From contig CAZCUD010000001.1 of assembly GCA_964501785.1 (NCBI GenBank), positions 372,001 through 436,000 on the forward strand: a stretch of DNA of 64,000 nucleotides. Reading direction: 5' to 3'. The stretch is from DATBSK01 sp964501785. Its GTDB lineage: Bacteria; Actinomycetota; Acidimicrobiia; IMCC26256; PALSA-555. The position numbers were made by a program, and so were the translations under genes. Within the stretch, counting starts at the first letter, position 1, and the number at the start of each line of letters is the position of its first letter. Positions 38,631 to 46,379 of the stretch are shown here, piece by piece. The notes under the pieces were generated by a model, which worked only from the letters and a program-made list of their open reading frames with translations, did not search any database and was not told the origin of the DNA.

Positions 38631-38701
38631 GGTGGTCCTGGAGGCGGGGTGCCTTGCGGGTGGTGGATCGTATCGGAGGCGTCGGCGCCGAGGAGGATCG
38701 T

Positions 38702-39430
38702 TCAGACGCGTCTCGCGGTCACGACATAGCCGATGCCCCGATCGGTCCGGGCCAAGGGTCGCTGCAGGATTCGAAACGGCAGCGCCGCTGCCCAGCGCAC
38801 GCTTCCGGTGGCGGCATTCCGGGGTTGGAGGAATCGGCCGCTTGCACCAGTGCGTGCTTCGCGACTCGACGGAAGCTCCTCGCGCGCTGCAATGCAGGCG
38901 CGGGCGCGATCGGTGGCGTGACCCGCGAGCATCCCGTAGGAGCAGATTCGAACGACCTCGAAGCCACCCGCTCGGAGCGTGGCGATCAGCGGTTCGCGGT
39001 CGTAGCGACGATGGTGGCCGACGGCCTCGTCGGCAGGACCGAAACGGCGACTGTGGGCGGGAACGCTCAGGAGCAGGATGCCGTTGTCGTCGAGGTGCTC
39101 ACGCCATGTCCGGAGTGCGCCGACATCGTCGTCGATGTGCTCGAGCACCTCGAACGCGCAGATCAGGTCGAACGACTCCGCGTCGCCGACCGAATCGATC
39201 GATCCCCGCCGCGCCTCGCCTGCTCCGAGGATCCGTAGACGCTGTTGGAGCACCTCGAACGAGGTTGGGTCCGGCTCGAGCCCCACGTAGGCGTAACGAC
39301 GAGCGAGACGATGAGCCATCGCGCCTTCGCCGGCACCGATCTCGAGGACTCGGCTCGGCGGATTCTCCCGAATGGCCGTTCGGATCGAGTCCCACCGCAG
39401 CCATCCCATCAGGGACAGTGGTGGCGTCAC
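38702..39430 (-). CDS. Class I SAM-dependent methyltransferase
   Basis: The product has 242 residues from the GTG at 39430. Motifs: RVLEIGAGEGAMAHRLARRY, VGLEPDPTSFEVLQQRL, FDLICAFEVLEHIDDDVGAL and LLLSVPAHSRRFGPADEAVG, the pattern of Methyltransf_11/23 enzymes with a His-rich HHRRYDRE loop. It probably methylates a glycan or lipid-linked intermediate. A TAGCCT box lies 6 bases upstream, so the mRNA is likely leaderless. It is divergent from the pyruvyl transferase at 39467, with just 36 bases between starts. Confidence 0.88.
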   Translation of the reverse strand: MTPPLSLMGWLRWDSIRTAIRENPPSRVLEIGAGEGAMAHRLARRYAYVGLEPDPTSFEVLQQRLRILGAGEARRGSIDSVGDAESFDLICAFEVLEHIDDDVGALRTWREHLDDNGILLLSVPAHSRRFGPADEAVGHHRRYDREPLIATLRAGGFEVVRICSYGMLAGHATDRARACIAAREELPSSREARTGASGRFLQPRNAATGSVRWAAALPFRILQRPLARTDRGIGYVVTARRV

Positions 39431-39436
39431 CTGCGC

Positions 39437-39442
39437 AGGCTA
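39437..39442 (-). promoter_or_regulatory. Putative -10 box (TAGCCT) of the methyltransferase gene
   Basis: Reverse-strand TAGCCT, 6 bases, then the GTG at 39430. It lies only 8 bases from the opposite -10 box, so the two promoters overlap and should compete. Confidence 0.5.
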
Positions 39443-39450
39443 TCGACCAC

Positions 39451-39456
39451 TAGCAT
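39451..39456 (+). promoter_or_regulatory. Putative -10 box (TAGCAT) of the pyruvyl transferase gene
   Basis: TAGCAT, 10 bases, then the ATG at 39467. Its first C-A-T-G also forms an in-frame ATG at 39455, an alternative start. Confidence 0.45.
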
Positions 39457-39466
39457 GCGCGCCCCG

Positions 39467-40723
39467 ATGAGCACCTCGACGAACGGCCCGCACGTTCTGA
39501 TCGTCAACCAGCACGGTGAGAACCGCGGTGACGAGGCCGCGATGCGGGCGATGCTGACGGGCATCGCTACTCACGTTCCCGACGTGAGGTTCACCGTCGC
39601 GACGCAGTTCGCGGACCGTGATCTCACGATCCGCGTCGATGAGCCTGTCGTCTTCCTGCCGATGTTCCGGTCGGTTCTCGACGTCGTTTCGATCAGCTCG
39701 TTCGCGCTGCTCCTTGCGATGGGCATCCGCACGAAGTTCGTGCTCACGGGCACTGCGCGGTTGCTCATCGAGGCGTACGAGTCGGCCGACCTCGTGATCT
39801 CCGCGCCGGGCGGGCCGTACTTCGGCGACATCTATGCCCGACACGAGCTCTTCCATTGGCTCTTTGTCTGGCTCGCACCGCGGTTCGGCCATGAGATCGT
39901 GCTGTACGCCCCATCTGTTGGACCCTTTCGCCGGCGGCTGCTCAACCGTGTCCGACGTCGGCTGTTCCCACGTTTCGAGAAACCCCTGTGCGTCCGGGAA
40001 CCGGTCTCGGCAGAGGCCTTGCGGTCACTGCTGGGCGAGACGGTCGACGTCGAGGTCACCGCCGACGCGGCGTTCCAGGAGCGCGTCGAGCCGGCTCGAG
40101 CAGAGACGGTCGACGGCGCGACGACGGATGGCCGACTTCTCGTCGCCGTCTCCGCGATCGACTTCGCCTACCCGGGGTCGGGGAATCCCCAGATGAAGCG
40201 ATCGCGCTACGACGATGCCGTTCGCGCGGTCCTCGGTCACCTCGCCAGGGAGCACGGAGCGCAGCTGCTCCTCTTCCCGCAGCTCTACGGGTCGGTGCAC
40301 TCGGACGTTCCGTACCTCGAGCGCCTGGCGGCCGGCTTCGATGACGGCCTCGAGTGGGAGATCGTGGACCCGACTGCCGACTCGGACACCCAGCGTGCCT
40401 TGCTCGGCGGATGCGACCTCTGCATCGCGAGTCGCTATCACCCACAGGTGTTCGCGGTGTCTGCGGGTGTGCCCGGAATCTGCATCTACTACGAGCACAA
40501 GGCGCTGGGAGTCATGAAACAGGTTGACCTCGAACGATTTGCTTTCGACATTCGGGATGTCGACGGCGACCGACTGATCGCTGGCATCGAAGACGTGATC
40601 ACACAGCGCGACGAGGTCGTCGGGTCTCTGCGGCGTCAGGAACCCGTCCTCCGAGCGCGATCCGCGGCGACGACGCTCTTCGTGGCCGAGGCGCTCCGGA
40701 GCCGTGGCAACGTCATCGCGTAA
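39467..40723 (+). CDS. Polysaccharide pyruvyl transferase family protein
   Basis: The product has 418 residues from the ATG at 39467. The N-terminus HVLIVNQHGENRGDEAAMRA and the C-terminal LCIASRYHPQVFAVSAGVPG are family hallmarks. ISAPGGPYFGDIYARHELF and VLYAPSVGPF lie between them. Such proteins add pyruvate ketals to sugars, though some are inactive relatives. It is the second of this family in the window, after the fusion at 21106-23541, and is not fused. Its last 88 bases overlap the convergent flippase-like gene. Confidence 0.88.
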   Translation: MSTSTNGPHVLIVNQHGENRGDEAAMRAMLTGIATHVPDVRFTVATQFADRDLTIRVDEPVVFLPMFRSVLDVVSISSFALLLAMGIRTKFVLTGTARLLIEAYESADLVISAPGGPYFGDIYARHELFHWLFVWLAPRFGHEIVLYAPSVGPFRRRLLNRVRRRLFPRFEKPLCVREPVSAEALRSLLGETVDVEVTADAAFQERVEPARAETVDGATTDGRLLVAVSAIDFAYPGSGNPQMKRSRYDDAVRAVLGHLAREHGAQLLLFPQLYGSVHSDVPYLERLAAGFDDGLEWEIVDPTADSDTQRALLGGCDLCIASRYHPQVFAVSAGVPGICIYYEHKALGVMKQVDLERFAFDIRDVDGDRLIAGIEDVITQRDEVVGSLRRQEPVLRARSAATTLFVAEALRSRGNVIA

Positions 40724-41679
40724 CCGATCCCACCCAGCACGAGGGTCACGCAGAGCATCACGCCACGATCGATGGTCGCAGCGAGCAGGCCCGTCGGCAC
40801 GGAATAGCCCATGGCCGCTGCGGCGCCGGCAACCGCGAGCTCTCGCAGACCGAGCGCCCCAGGCGTGAACGCGATCACGCCCATCAGTGCGGCGACCGGA
40901 CCGATCACGAGGTAGAGCCAGATGGGCGCGTCGACACCGAGCAGCTCGAATGCGATCTCGAATCGGACCGCGAGGAGCGCGAGCTTCAGCGTGTCGACGA
41001 CGAGCACGACGAATCCGACGCGGGGGCGACGACGGAGCTCCTCCCAGCCGCGGTGGAACTCGTTCCAGGCGGCCGACATCCTCCCTGGACGGCCGGGCCG
41101 TGGCTGCAAGAACTTGGGCATCGGCAGCGACGCGGCTCCGACGGCGACGAACAGGAGCGCCGAGAAGATCGCGAGCATGATCCAGGAGAGATCCTGCTCG
41201 CCGCTGGCGGCGACGCCGATCACGCCGACGAGTCCGCAGACCGCGGTGCTCGCGAGCGTGATGACCAGGTTCATCGCGAGGTTGCTCGCGTTGGCCGCGT
41301 AGCGCAGACCATGCACGACCTTCAGATAGCGAAATCGATAGATGGTTCCCGCCTGCATCGGCAGGTAGTTGCCGAGCTGTCCCGCGCTGAACACGGCCCA
41401 GTTCTCGACGTGCCCGATGCCGACGCCGGTGGCCCGGTACATGAGCCCGAACTCGAACGCGTTCATCGCGTGACCGACGACGACGAGCGCGAAGAGCGCG
41501 ACTACTTGATCCGCGGAGGCTTGGAACGCAGCCTCGAGCTCGTCGCGACGAGACCAGGCGAACACCAGCAGGCCGACAGCAGCGGCGATCTGGAGGCAGC
41601 GCACGAGCACCCGACGGCGTGGTCGCAACGGTGGCGCGACGTCCATCGAGACCCCGTCGCCATCTGGCTCGTGGATCAT
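40636..41679 (-). CDS. LPG-synthase-TM/flippase-like integral membrane protein
   Basis: The product has 347 residues and about eight membrane helices. The family signatures are FSAGQLGNYLPMQAGTIYRF, followed by a basic segment, and FTPGALGLRELAVAGAAAAM near the C-terminus (UPF0104/lysylphosphatidylglycerol-synthase TM family). These proteins are thought to flip or transport lipids. I chose the ATG at 41679, two bases after the stop of the AsnB-like gene, over the inner ATG at 41646. The C-terminal end overlaps the convergent pyruvyl transferase gene. Confidence 0.87.
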   Translation of the reverse strand: MIHEPDGDGVSMDVAPPLRPRRRVLVRCLQIAAAVGLLVFAWSRRDELEAAFQASADQVVALFALVVVGHAMNAFEFGLMYRATGVGIGHVENWAVFSAGQLGNYLPMQAGTIYRFRYLKVVHGLRYAANASNLAMNLVITLASTAVCGLVGVIGVAASGEQDLSWIMLAIFSALLFVAVGAASLPMPKFLQPRPGRPGRMSAAWNEFHRGWEELRRRPRVGFVVLVVDTLKLALLAVRFEIAFELLGVDAPIWLYLVIGPVAALMGVIAFTPGALGLRELAVAGAAAAMGYSVPTGLLAATIDRGVMLCVTLVLGGIGYAMTLPRLRSASATKSVVAADRARRTGS

Positions 41680-41681
41680 GC

Positions 41682-43502
41682 TCAGGTCACGATGCGCTTG
41701 ACGCACGCTGCGTACGTGCACAGAAGCCCGACCGGTTGAAGGATGTGGTGTCCTAGGCGCGCGACCCTGTCGCGGTATAGACCGTCGAGGATCCCGCCGT
41801 CGAGGAGCGTGTTGACGTAACCGCGGTCCCACTCGAAGGGCAGGTGCTCCAGGAGTGCAAGCACTTCGCTGCGCAAGGGGCCCGCGTACCATCCGTCAAT
41901 TGGCGCGTCGACCGGAGATTGCTTTGGCTGGTGGATAACTTCCGCAGGGAGAAGATCGTGACGTTCGGCCATGTCCAGCACGAGCCGCTTTCCCACATCG
42001 GCAGCCCGTGTTCCCGTCGGGCGCAGGATCTCGGGGTCGAGCCCGGCGGCAAAGGCGCGCAGACGCGGGTCGAGGTACGGGCTGCTCTGCGCGACACCGG
42101 TCGCGGCGACCGCACCTTCTACCTTCACGCGGCTCTGGGCGATCAACCCATGGCCGTGCAGAGCGAGGCGGGACGCCTCGAGATCTTCGAGTCCTTCCGC
42201 TAACCGTGCGCGGGTCGCTTCGACCGACTCCGCCTGGTTTGGGCCGTCGCCGCGCAGCCGTTGGCGTGCCGCTGCATCGAAGATCGGGGTGGGCAAGTGG
42301 CCGCGAGCGGCGCCTGTGGCTTCAGCCTGGTCGAGTACCGCACGGACCTTGCGTCCCGTGTGCCCGAGAAGCCGTTCGAGTACGCGGGTGCTCGCGACCC
42401 GCATCGCGGCGCGGCGGACCGGTCGAGGTACGCGACCGGTGCGGGCCAGTAGCCGGGCTCGCTGGTTCACGGTCGGGTAGCCGAGGAAAGCAGCGTCGGC
42501 ACCGTCACCTGAGAACGCGTGGCGGAGACCTGCATCGCGCATGGCCTCGCAGGAAACCAGCGTGTGGAACAGGTAGTGAGGTTGTGCAACGGGTTGGTTG
42601 TACACGTCACCGTACCGTGCGAGTCCATCCGCAATCGCGTCAACGGTGATCGGAACCCAGGTGTGTTCACCCGGGACGATCCGCCGCACATGCTCGACGT
42701 TGCGCTGGTTGTAGCGGGTCTCCTCGAACCCGAACGTGAACATGTGGACGCGCTTGCCCAGTCGGTGCAGCAACGACGCGACGATCGCGGAGTCGACACC
42801 GCCGAGGAGTACCCCTACCGCGTCATCGTGTGCTGTCTGCTCACCGAGGATCTCGAAAAGCAGCGAGTAGAGGCGGTCCCGTGGATCACCGCCGAGTTCG
42901 TCCTTCGTCGGCCCGGTGAACCGGGCGTCCAAGGACAGGGGGTCGGTGTCGGCTGGGACTGTGTCAATCCCCGGTGCAAGGGTCCTCTGGTCAGGAAGAA
43001 AGGCATACGAGAGCAAGAAGTCTTCGCGAGATCGATCGATGTCAAGACCCGGTTGATCCGCGCGTGCGCCGTCGCTCGCGATGCCGACCTCCGTCGAAGC
43101 GACGAACGTGGTGCCGTGCTCGTAGCGGAATACGCGATGCTGTGCGCCATTCGCGGCCGTGATCGGCGCGCCCACAGATGTGGAGGCAACGACTACTGTA
43201 TTGGGTGGGAGCGCGCGCCGCAGCGTCTCCTCGCCTCCGACCATCGCATCTAGCAATGCTCGTGCAAGGTCGTCGGGATGTGCCCCGCCGTGCACCCCCG
43301 ACCCGAACACTGCGAGCGCGCCGCTTTCGGCCCGGGCGGACCCCACGATGCCAAGATGATCGGTGCCTACGAAGACGCTCGTGTCTGCGTACCTTCCGCG
43401 CCCTGGGATCTTCCACTCAACCTGCGTCGCCGCGGTCCGAGCGATCGTTTCGCGCACCTGCCTTGTCGCGTCCGCTCCGGTTACGCAGGTGATGGAGTTC
43501 AT
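41682..43502 (-). CDS. Asparagine synthase-like amidotransferase lacking the glutaminase cysteine
   Basis: The product has 606 residues from the ATG at 43502. The C-terminal synthetase domain has the PP-loop VLLGGVDSAIVASLL, then FTFGFEETRYN, HAFSGDGADAAFLGY and SSPYLDPRLRAFAAGLD, all as in AsnB. The N-terminal third is a divergent glutaminase-like fold that starts MNSITCVTG, not with Cys2, so it cannot hydrolyse glutamine in the usual way. In glycan clusters such proteins amidate uronic acids or other carboxylates; ammonia or another amine would have to be the donor. It is coupled to the downstream flippase-like gene. Confidence 0.88.
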   Translation of the reverse strand: MNSITCVTGADATRQVRETIARTAATQVEWKIPGRGRYADTSVFVGTDHLGIVGSARAESGALAVFGSGVHGGAHPDDLARALLDAMVGGEETLRRALPPNTVVVASTSVGAPITAANGAQHRVFRYEHGTTFVASTEVGIASDGARADQPGLDIDRSREDFLLSYAFLPDQRTLAPGIDTVPADTDPLSLDARFTGPTKDELGGDPRDRLYSLLFEILGEQTAHDDAVGVLLGGVDSAIVASLLHRLGKRVHMFTFGFEETRYNQRNVEHVRRIVPGEHTWVPITVDAIADGLARYGDVYNQPVAQPHYLFHTLVSCEAMRDAGLRHAFSGDGADAAFLGYPTVNQRARLLARTGRVPRPVRRAAMRVASTRVLERLLGHTGRKVRAVLDQAEATGAARGHLPTPIFDAAARQRLRGDGPNQAESVEATRARLAEGLEDLEASRLALHGHGLIAQSRVKVEGAVAATGVAQSSPYLDPRLRAFAAGLDPEILRPTGTRAADVGKRLVLDMAERHDLLPAEVIHQPKQSPVDAPIDGWYAGPLRSEVLALLEHLPFEWDRGYVNTLLDGGILDGLYRDRVARLGHHILQPVGLLCTYAACVKRIVT

Positions 43503-43536
43503 CGGATTCGTAGCCGCCAGTGCTGCGCTCGGAGAG

Positions 43537-45468
43537 TCACGAGCCCGCTTTGGCCTCACGGTAAAGGCGTCGCCCGACGAGATCGACGGCCGCCTCCCGC
43601 AGCTCTCGCCTGTCGAGTCCGGCTCGCCTCGCGTAGTCCCGCAGGCTCCAGAACTGCCAACGCTCCTCGTCGGGCGTCGCGAGTACTGGAGGCCCGAGCG
43701 CTGCTGTGAGGTCGGCGATCGCCTTGGCTCCGTCGTCGCTCTCGTACGCCCACCGATCGACCAGGATCCCTTGAAATCCGAGGCCTCGGAGCGCAGCGAG
43801 GCTCTGGGCCGGAGCGTCGGAGTCGACCTTCCGCTGCCAGTCCGCCTCGGGTCGTCCCTTCGTGCCGCCGTAGCTCCAACGAAGGGAGTCGGACCAGAGG
43901 TAGGGAAGCATCAGTTCATAATCGAAGACCCGACCAAACCGACTCCGGTACTCGGGGTATGGGACGACCGGCAGCTGGAAGACCGCCGCGTCCTTCGGAA
44001 TCTCACGCTCGATCTCGTGTACGAGGTCGCGTACAACTCCGTGGGTGTTGGCCTCCCTTGGTTGGTCAAAGCGGTACGGCACAGCTGTGTCCCACAGACC
44101 GAAGCCCAGTACGCCGACCATGAGGACGATCGGCGCGCCGCGGCGAAGGATCGTCGGACCGCGTGCTTCGATCCACCTGATGACGGCCTCCAGCGCGATC
44201 GCGACCGTGAGCAGCGAGAAGAATCCGATCACGACGACCGAGCGACCCCACACGCGCACGAACTGGAAACCGCTGAGGCTGATCAGCAGTGCAAATCCAG
44301 AGATCGTCGCGAAGAGAACGAGGATCAAGGTCGCGTAGCCTGAATAGCGCCAAAGGTCGACTCGGTCGCTGATTGACTTTGTCGATCGTCGAGGGATTCC
44401 ACGCGCGAGCACTCCGACCAACGCGCCAACGAATCCCAACCCGCCGATGATTCCGAGTGCTTGGCCGCTCTCGGAGGGAATCCGGGTCAGTCTGATCGCG
44501 TCGAATCGAACTTCGCGAAACTCCTGTGAACGGTGCACCGGGATCGGCAGCAAGAGTTGTGAGATCTTCAACCCGTAGACCTCTTGCTCAACGACGTTCC
44601 GCTTCGCCGCTCGCTCGTTGCGACCATGCTCAGACCAGTAGGCCAAGTTCGGAATCAGCGCGATCAAAAAGATGGCGACTACGGCGAGCGATGCAAGAGC
44701 TCCTGCAAGCAACACCGAGGGTGAGCGATCGCGGATTGCTGCAATCAAGCAACCAATCACCAGCGTCACGAGAACGAACACCATCGTGAGCGACTCGGTG
44801 ATAGCGACGACGCCGCACAGCGTCACGAGGACAGCGACACGGTTCCAGCGCACGTTCGCTCTCAGCGACGACCACGGACGCAGTCTCCCCTCGGGTTCCT
44901 TGAGCAGGGTCGTTCGGAACGTAAGAACCCAGAGGATCACGAGCGCGCCGATCGGAGCACTGAGATACATGGATCTCACGAGGTGGGATTCGCCGTGAGC
45001 GAAGTGGAACGGGAGGAACGCGTAGAGGAGCGCTATCGGTCCAGCGATCAGGAAGCGGAATTGCAGCGACTTCAGGACCAAGAAGGCGGCAATCGCCACC
45101 GCTGCGAATCCGAGCAAGTAGTAGGCATTCATCACGACGCCGAACCGGTCGCTGAAGGCCGACAGAACCCAGATCGCGACTCTCTGCAGAGTCTCTCCAG
45201 CAGTGGGGTGGTCGACGTTGTACTTGCTGAACGGCGCACCCAGGTTGGGGTTCGGCGTGATCAGCCAGCCGTGGTTGATGATCGACTTGACGAACGCGCT
45301 GACCTGGCGCGCGTCGTAGACGTTCTCATAGGGGATCGAGAACGGGCGGTCCCAGGATCGATAGAGGCGAGTGACGATCCCGAGCGCTCCGCCGCCGACG
45401 ACCGCGACTTGTGCGAACCCGAGCAACAGCCTGCGCACGCCCGCGGGTGGTCTCGGCAGGCTCGGCAC
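43537..45468 (-). CDS. Large integral membrane protein, GT-C-like
   Basis: The product has 643 residues from the GTG at 45468, with TAGCAT 6 bases upstream. Around 11-12 helices form the N-terminal two thirds, and a soluble C-terminal region (VFQLPVVPYPEYRSRFG ... GFQGILVDRWAYESDDG) follows. The first outer loop has YENVYDARQVSAFVKSIINH with acidic residues, as in GT-C glycosyltransferases that use polyprenyl-phosphate sugars. It resembles uncharacterised actinobacterial GT-C-like proteins; the acceptor is unknown. It is upstream of the AsnB-like gene, 34 bases apart. Confidence 0.82.
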   Translation of the reverse strand: MPSLPRPPAGVRRLLLGFAQVAVVGGGALGIVTRLYRSWDRPFSIPYENVYDARQVSAFVKSIINHGWLITPNPNLGAPFSKYNVDHPTAGETLQRVAIWVLSAFSDRFGVVMNAYYLLGFAAVAIAAFLVLKSLQFRFLIAGPIALLYAFLPFHFAHGESHLVRSMYLSAPIGALVILWVLTFRTTLLKEPEGRLRPWSSLRANVRWNRVAVLVTLCGVVAITESLTMVFVLVTLVIGCLIAAIRDRSPSVLLAGALASLAVVAIFLIALIPNLAYWSEHGRNERAAKRNVVEQEVYGLKISQLLLPIPVHRSQEFREVRFDAIRLTRIPSESGQALGIIGGLGFVGALVGVLARGIPRRSTKSISDRVDLWRYSGYATLILVLFATISGFALLISLSGFQFVRVWGRSVVVIGFFSLLTVAIALEAVIRWIEARGPTILRRGAPIVLMVGVLGFGLWDTAVPYRFDQPREANTHGVVRDLVHEIEREIPKDAAVFQLPVVPYPEYRSRFGRVFDYELMLPYLWSDSLRWSYGGTKGRPEADWQRKVDSDAPAQSLAALRGLGFQGILVDRWAYESDDGAKAIADLTAALGPPVLATPDEERWQFWSLRDYARRAGLDRRELREAAVDLVGRRLYREAKAGS

Positions 45469-45474
45469 CGGCAC

Positions 45475-45480
45475 ATGCTA
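45475..45480 (-). promoter_or_regulatory. Putative -10 box (TAGCAT), leaderless spacing
   Basis: Reverse-strand TAGCAT, 6 bases, then the GTG at 45468. This spacing argues for that start over the GTG at 45474. Confidence 0.45.
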
Positions 45481-45548
45481 CGTGAGCCGAGGATCGCGGA
45501 CTCGGTCGGTTCGGCTCGAAGAATTCATGAAGAGTCGGACATCCCCAT

Positions 45549-45554
45549 TACTCT
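45549..45554 (+). promoter_or_regulatory. Putative -10 box (TACTCT), leaderless spacing
   Basis: TACTCT, 6 bases, then the GTG at 45561 of a 63-aa gene. Confidence 0.45.
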
Positions 45555-45560
45555 CAGGGC

Positions 45561-45752
45561 GTGGCGCGCAATCCGCGTTTCGAAGCTTTTCGGTTCGTTG
45601 GCGACCGCGACTCACAGCGCGTATACGACCAGGACGCCGACGCCGTCGACGATGCCGTCTCTCGACTCGTTGACGCGAATCGTGCAACGGTGTTCGCGCC
45701 CGACACGCTGGCTGAAGCTCGGAACCGCGGCTACCGACCAGATCGCCCTTAG
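45561..45752 (+). CDS. Small hypothetical protein (63 aa)
   Basis: The frame begins VARNPRFEAFRFVGDRDSQR and ends RNRGYRPDRP. It is charged, with no membrane or signal segment. Support comes from the -10 box at exact leaderless spacing and the tight fit between two reverse-strand genes (its stop overlaps the DUF1802 stop by 4 bases). I do not recognise a family; the layout suggests a small DNA- or protein-binding regulator, but that is a guess. Confidence 0.55.
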   Translation: MARNPRFEAFRFVGDRDSQRVYDQDADAVDDAVSRLVDANRATVFAPDTLAEARNRGYRPDRP

Positions 45753-46342
45753 TCGCTTGTCGCCGTCGGGTTCTCGAAGCGCTCGTGTAGCTCGCTCTGG
45801 ACGAGGTCGAGGCGCGCCGAGAACGACGTGTCGCTGAGCGCCGGCTCCGAATCGAGCATCGCGGGATCGGGAAGTCCATCGAGCTCGACCCAGCTCGAGC
45901 AGCCGGCGTAGCGCTCGTCGAACGGGATCTCGATCGGCTCGAGGAGTCGGTGGGCGCGCAGCGCGAGGATCCACAGCGCGTCGCGGGGCTTCCAGTCGAG
46001 GCGTGACTCCACGTACTCGCGCGTCCAGATCAGCTTCGAGTCGATCGCAGCGAGGTGCTCGCGCTGGGTGATTCGGGCGACGCCGACGATCTCGGCCCAT
46101 CCGGCGATCTCCACGACCGAGGGCTGGCCCTCGGGGGCCGGCTCGAGCCAGCGGCGGTATGCGGGCTTCAGCAGCTCGGGACGTTCGTGCTCGGTCGTGG
46201 GGTACAGCCAACACCGGTCGGCCCGAAGCGCGAAGCGGCGACCGTCTTCGCGCAAGCCCCCCTTGCGGACGTCGAGGAGCTGTTCGCCTGCGAGCAGCGC
46301 GCGGACGATCACCGCCCACTCCTTCAGAGCCGGTACCGTCAC
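45749..46342 (-). CDS. DUF1802-family protein
   Basis: The product has 197 residues from the GTG at 46342, with TAACCT 7 bases upstream. The start VPALKEWAVIVRALLAGEQL, then VRKGGLREDGRRFAL, CWLYPTTEHERPELLKP and WILALRAHRLLEPIEIP are the DUF1802 pattern. The function of this family is unknown; the fold has been likened to nucleic-acid-binding or Nudix-like proteins without proof. It is divergent from the two-domain glycosyltransferase. Confidence 0.8.
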   Translation of the reverse strand: MTVPALKEWAVIVRALLAGEQLLDVRKGGLREDGRRFALRADRCWLYPTTEHERPELLKPAYRRWLEPAPEGQPSVVEIAGWAEIVGVARITQREHLAAIDSKLIWTREYVESRLDWKPRDALWILALRAHRLLEPIEIPFDERYAGCSSWVELDGLPDPAMLDSEPALSDTSFSARLDLVQSELHERFENPTATSD

Positions 46343-46349
46343 GGCGACA

Positions 46350-46355
46350 AGGTTA
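46350..46355 (-). promoter_or_regulatory. Putative -10 box (TAACCT), leaderless spacing
   Basis: Reverse-strand TAACCT, 7 bases, then the GTG at 46342. Confidence 0.45.
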
Positions 46356-46379
46356 CGGGGCCAGGAGAGCGCACGACCG

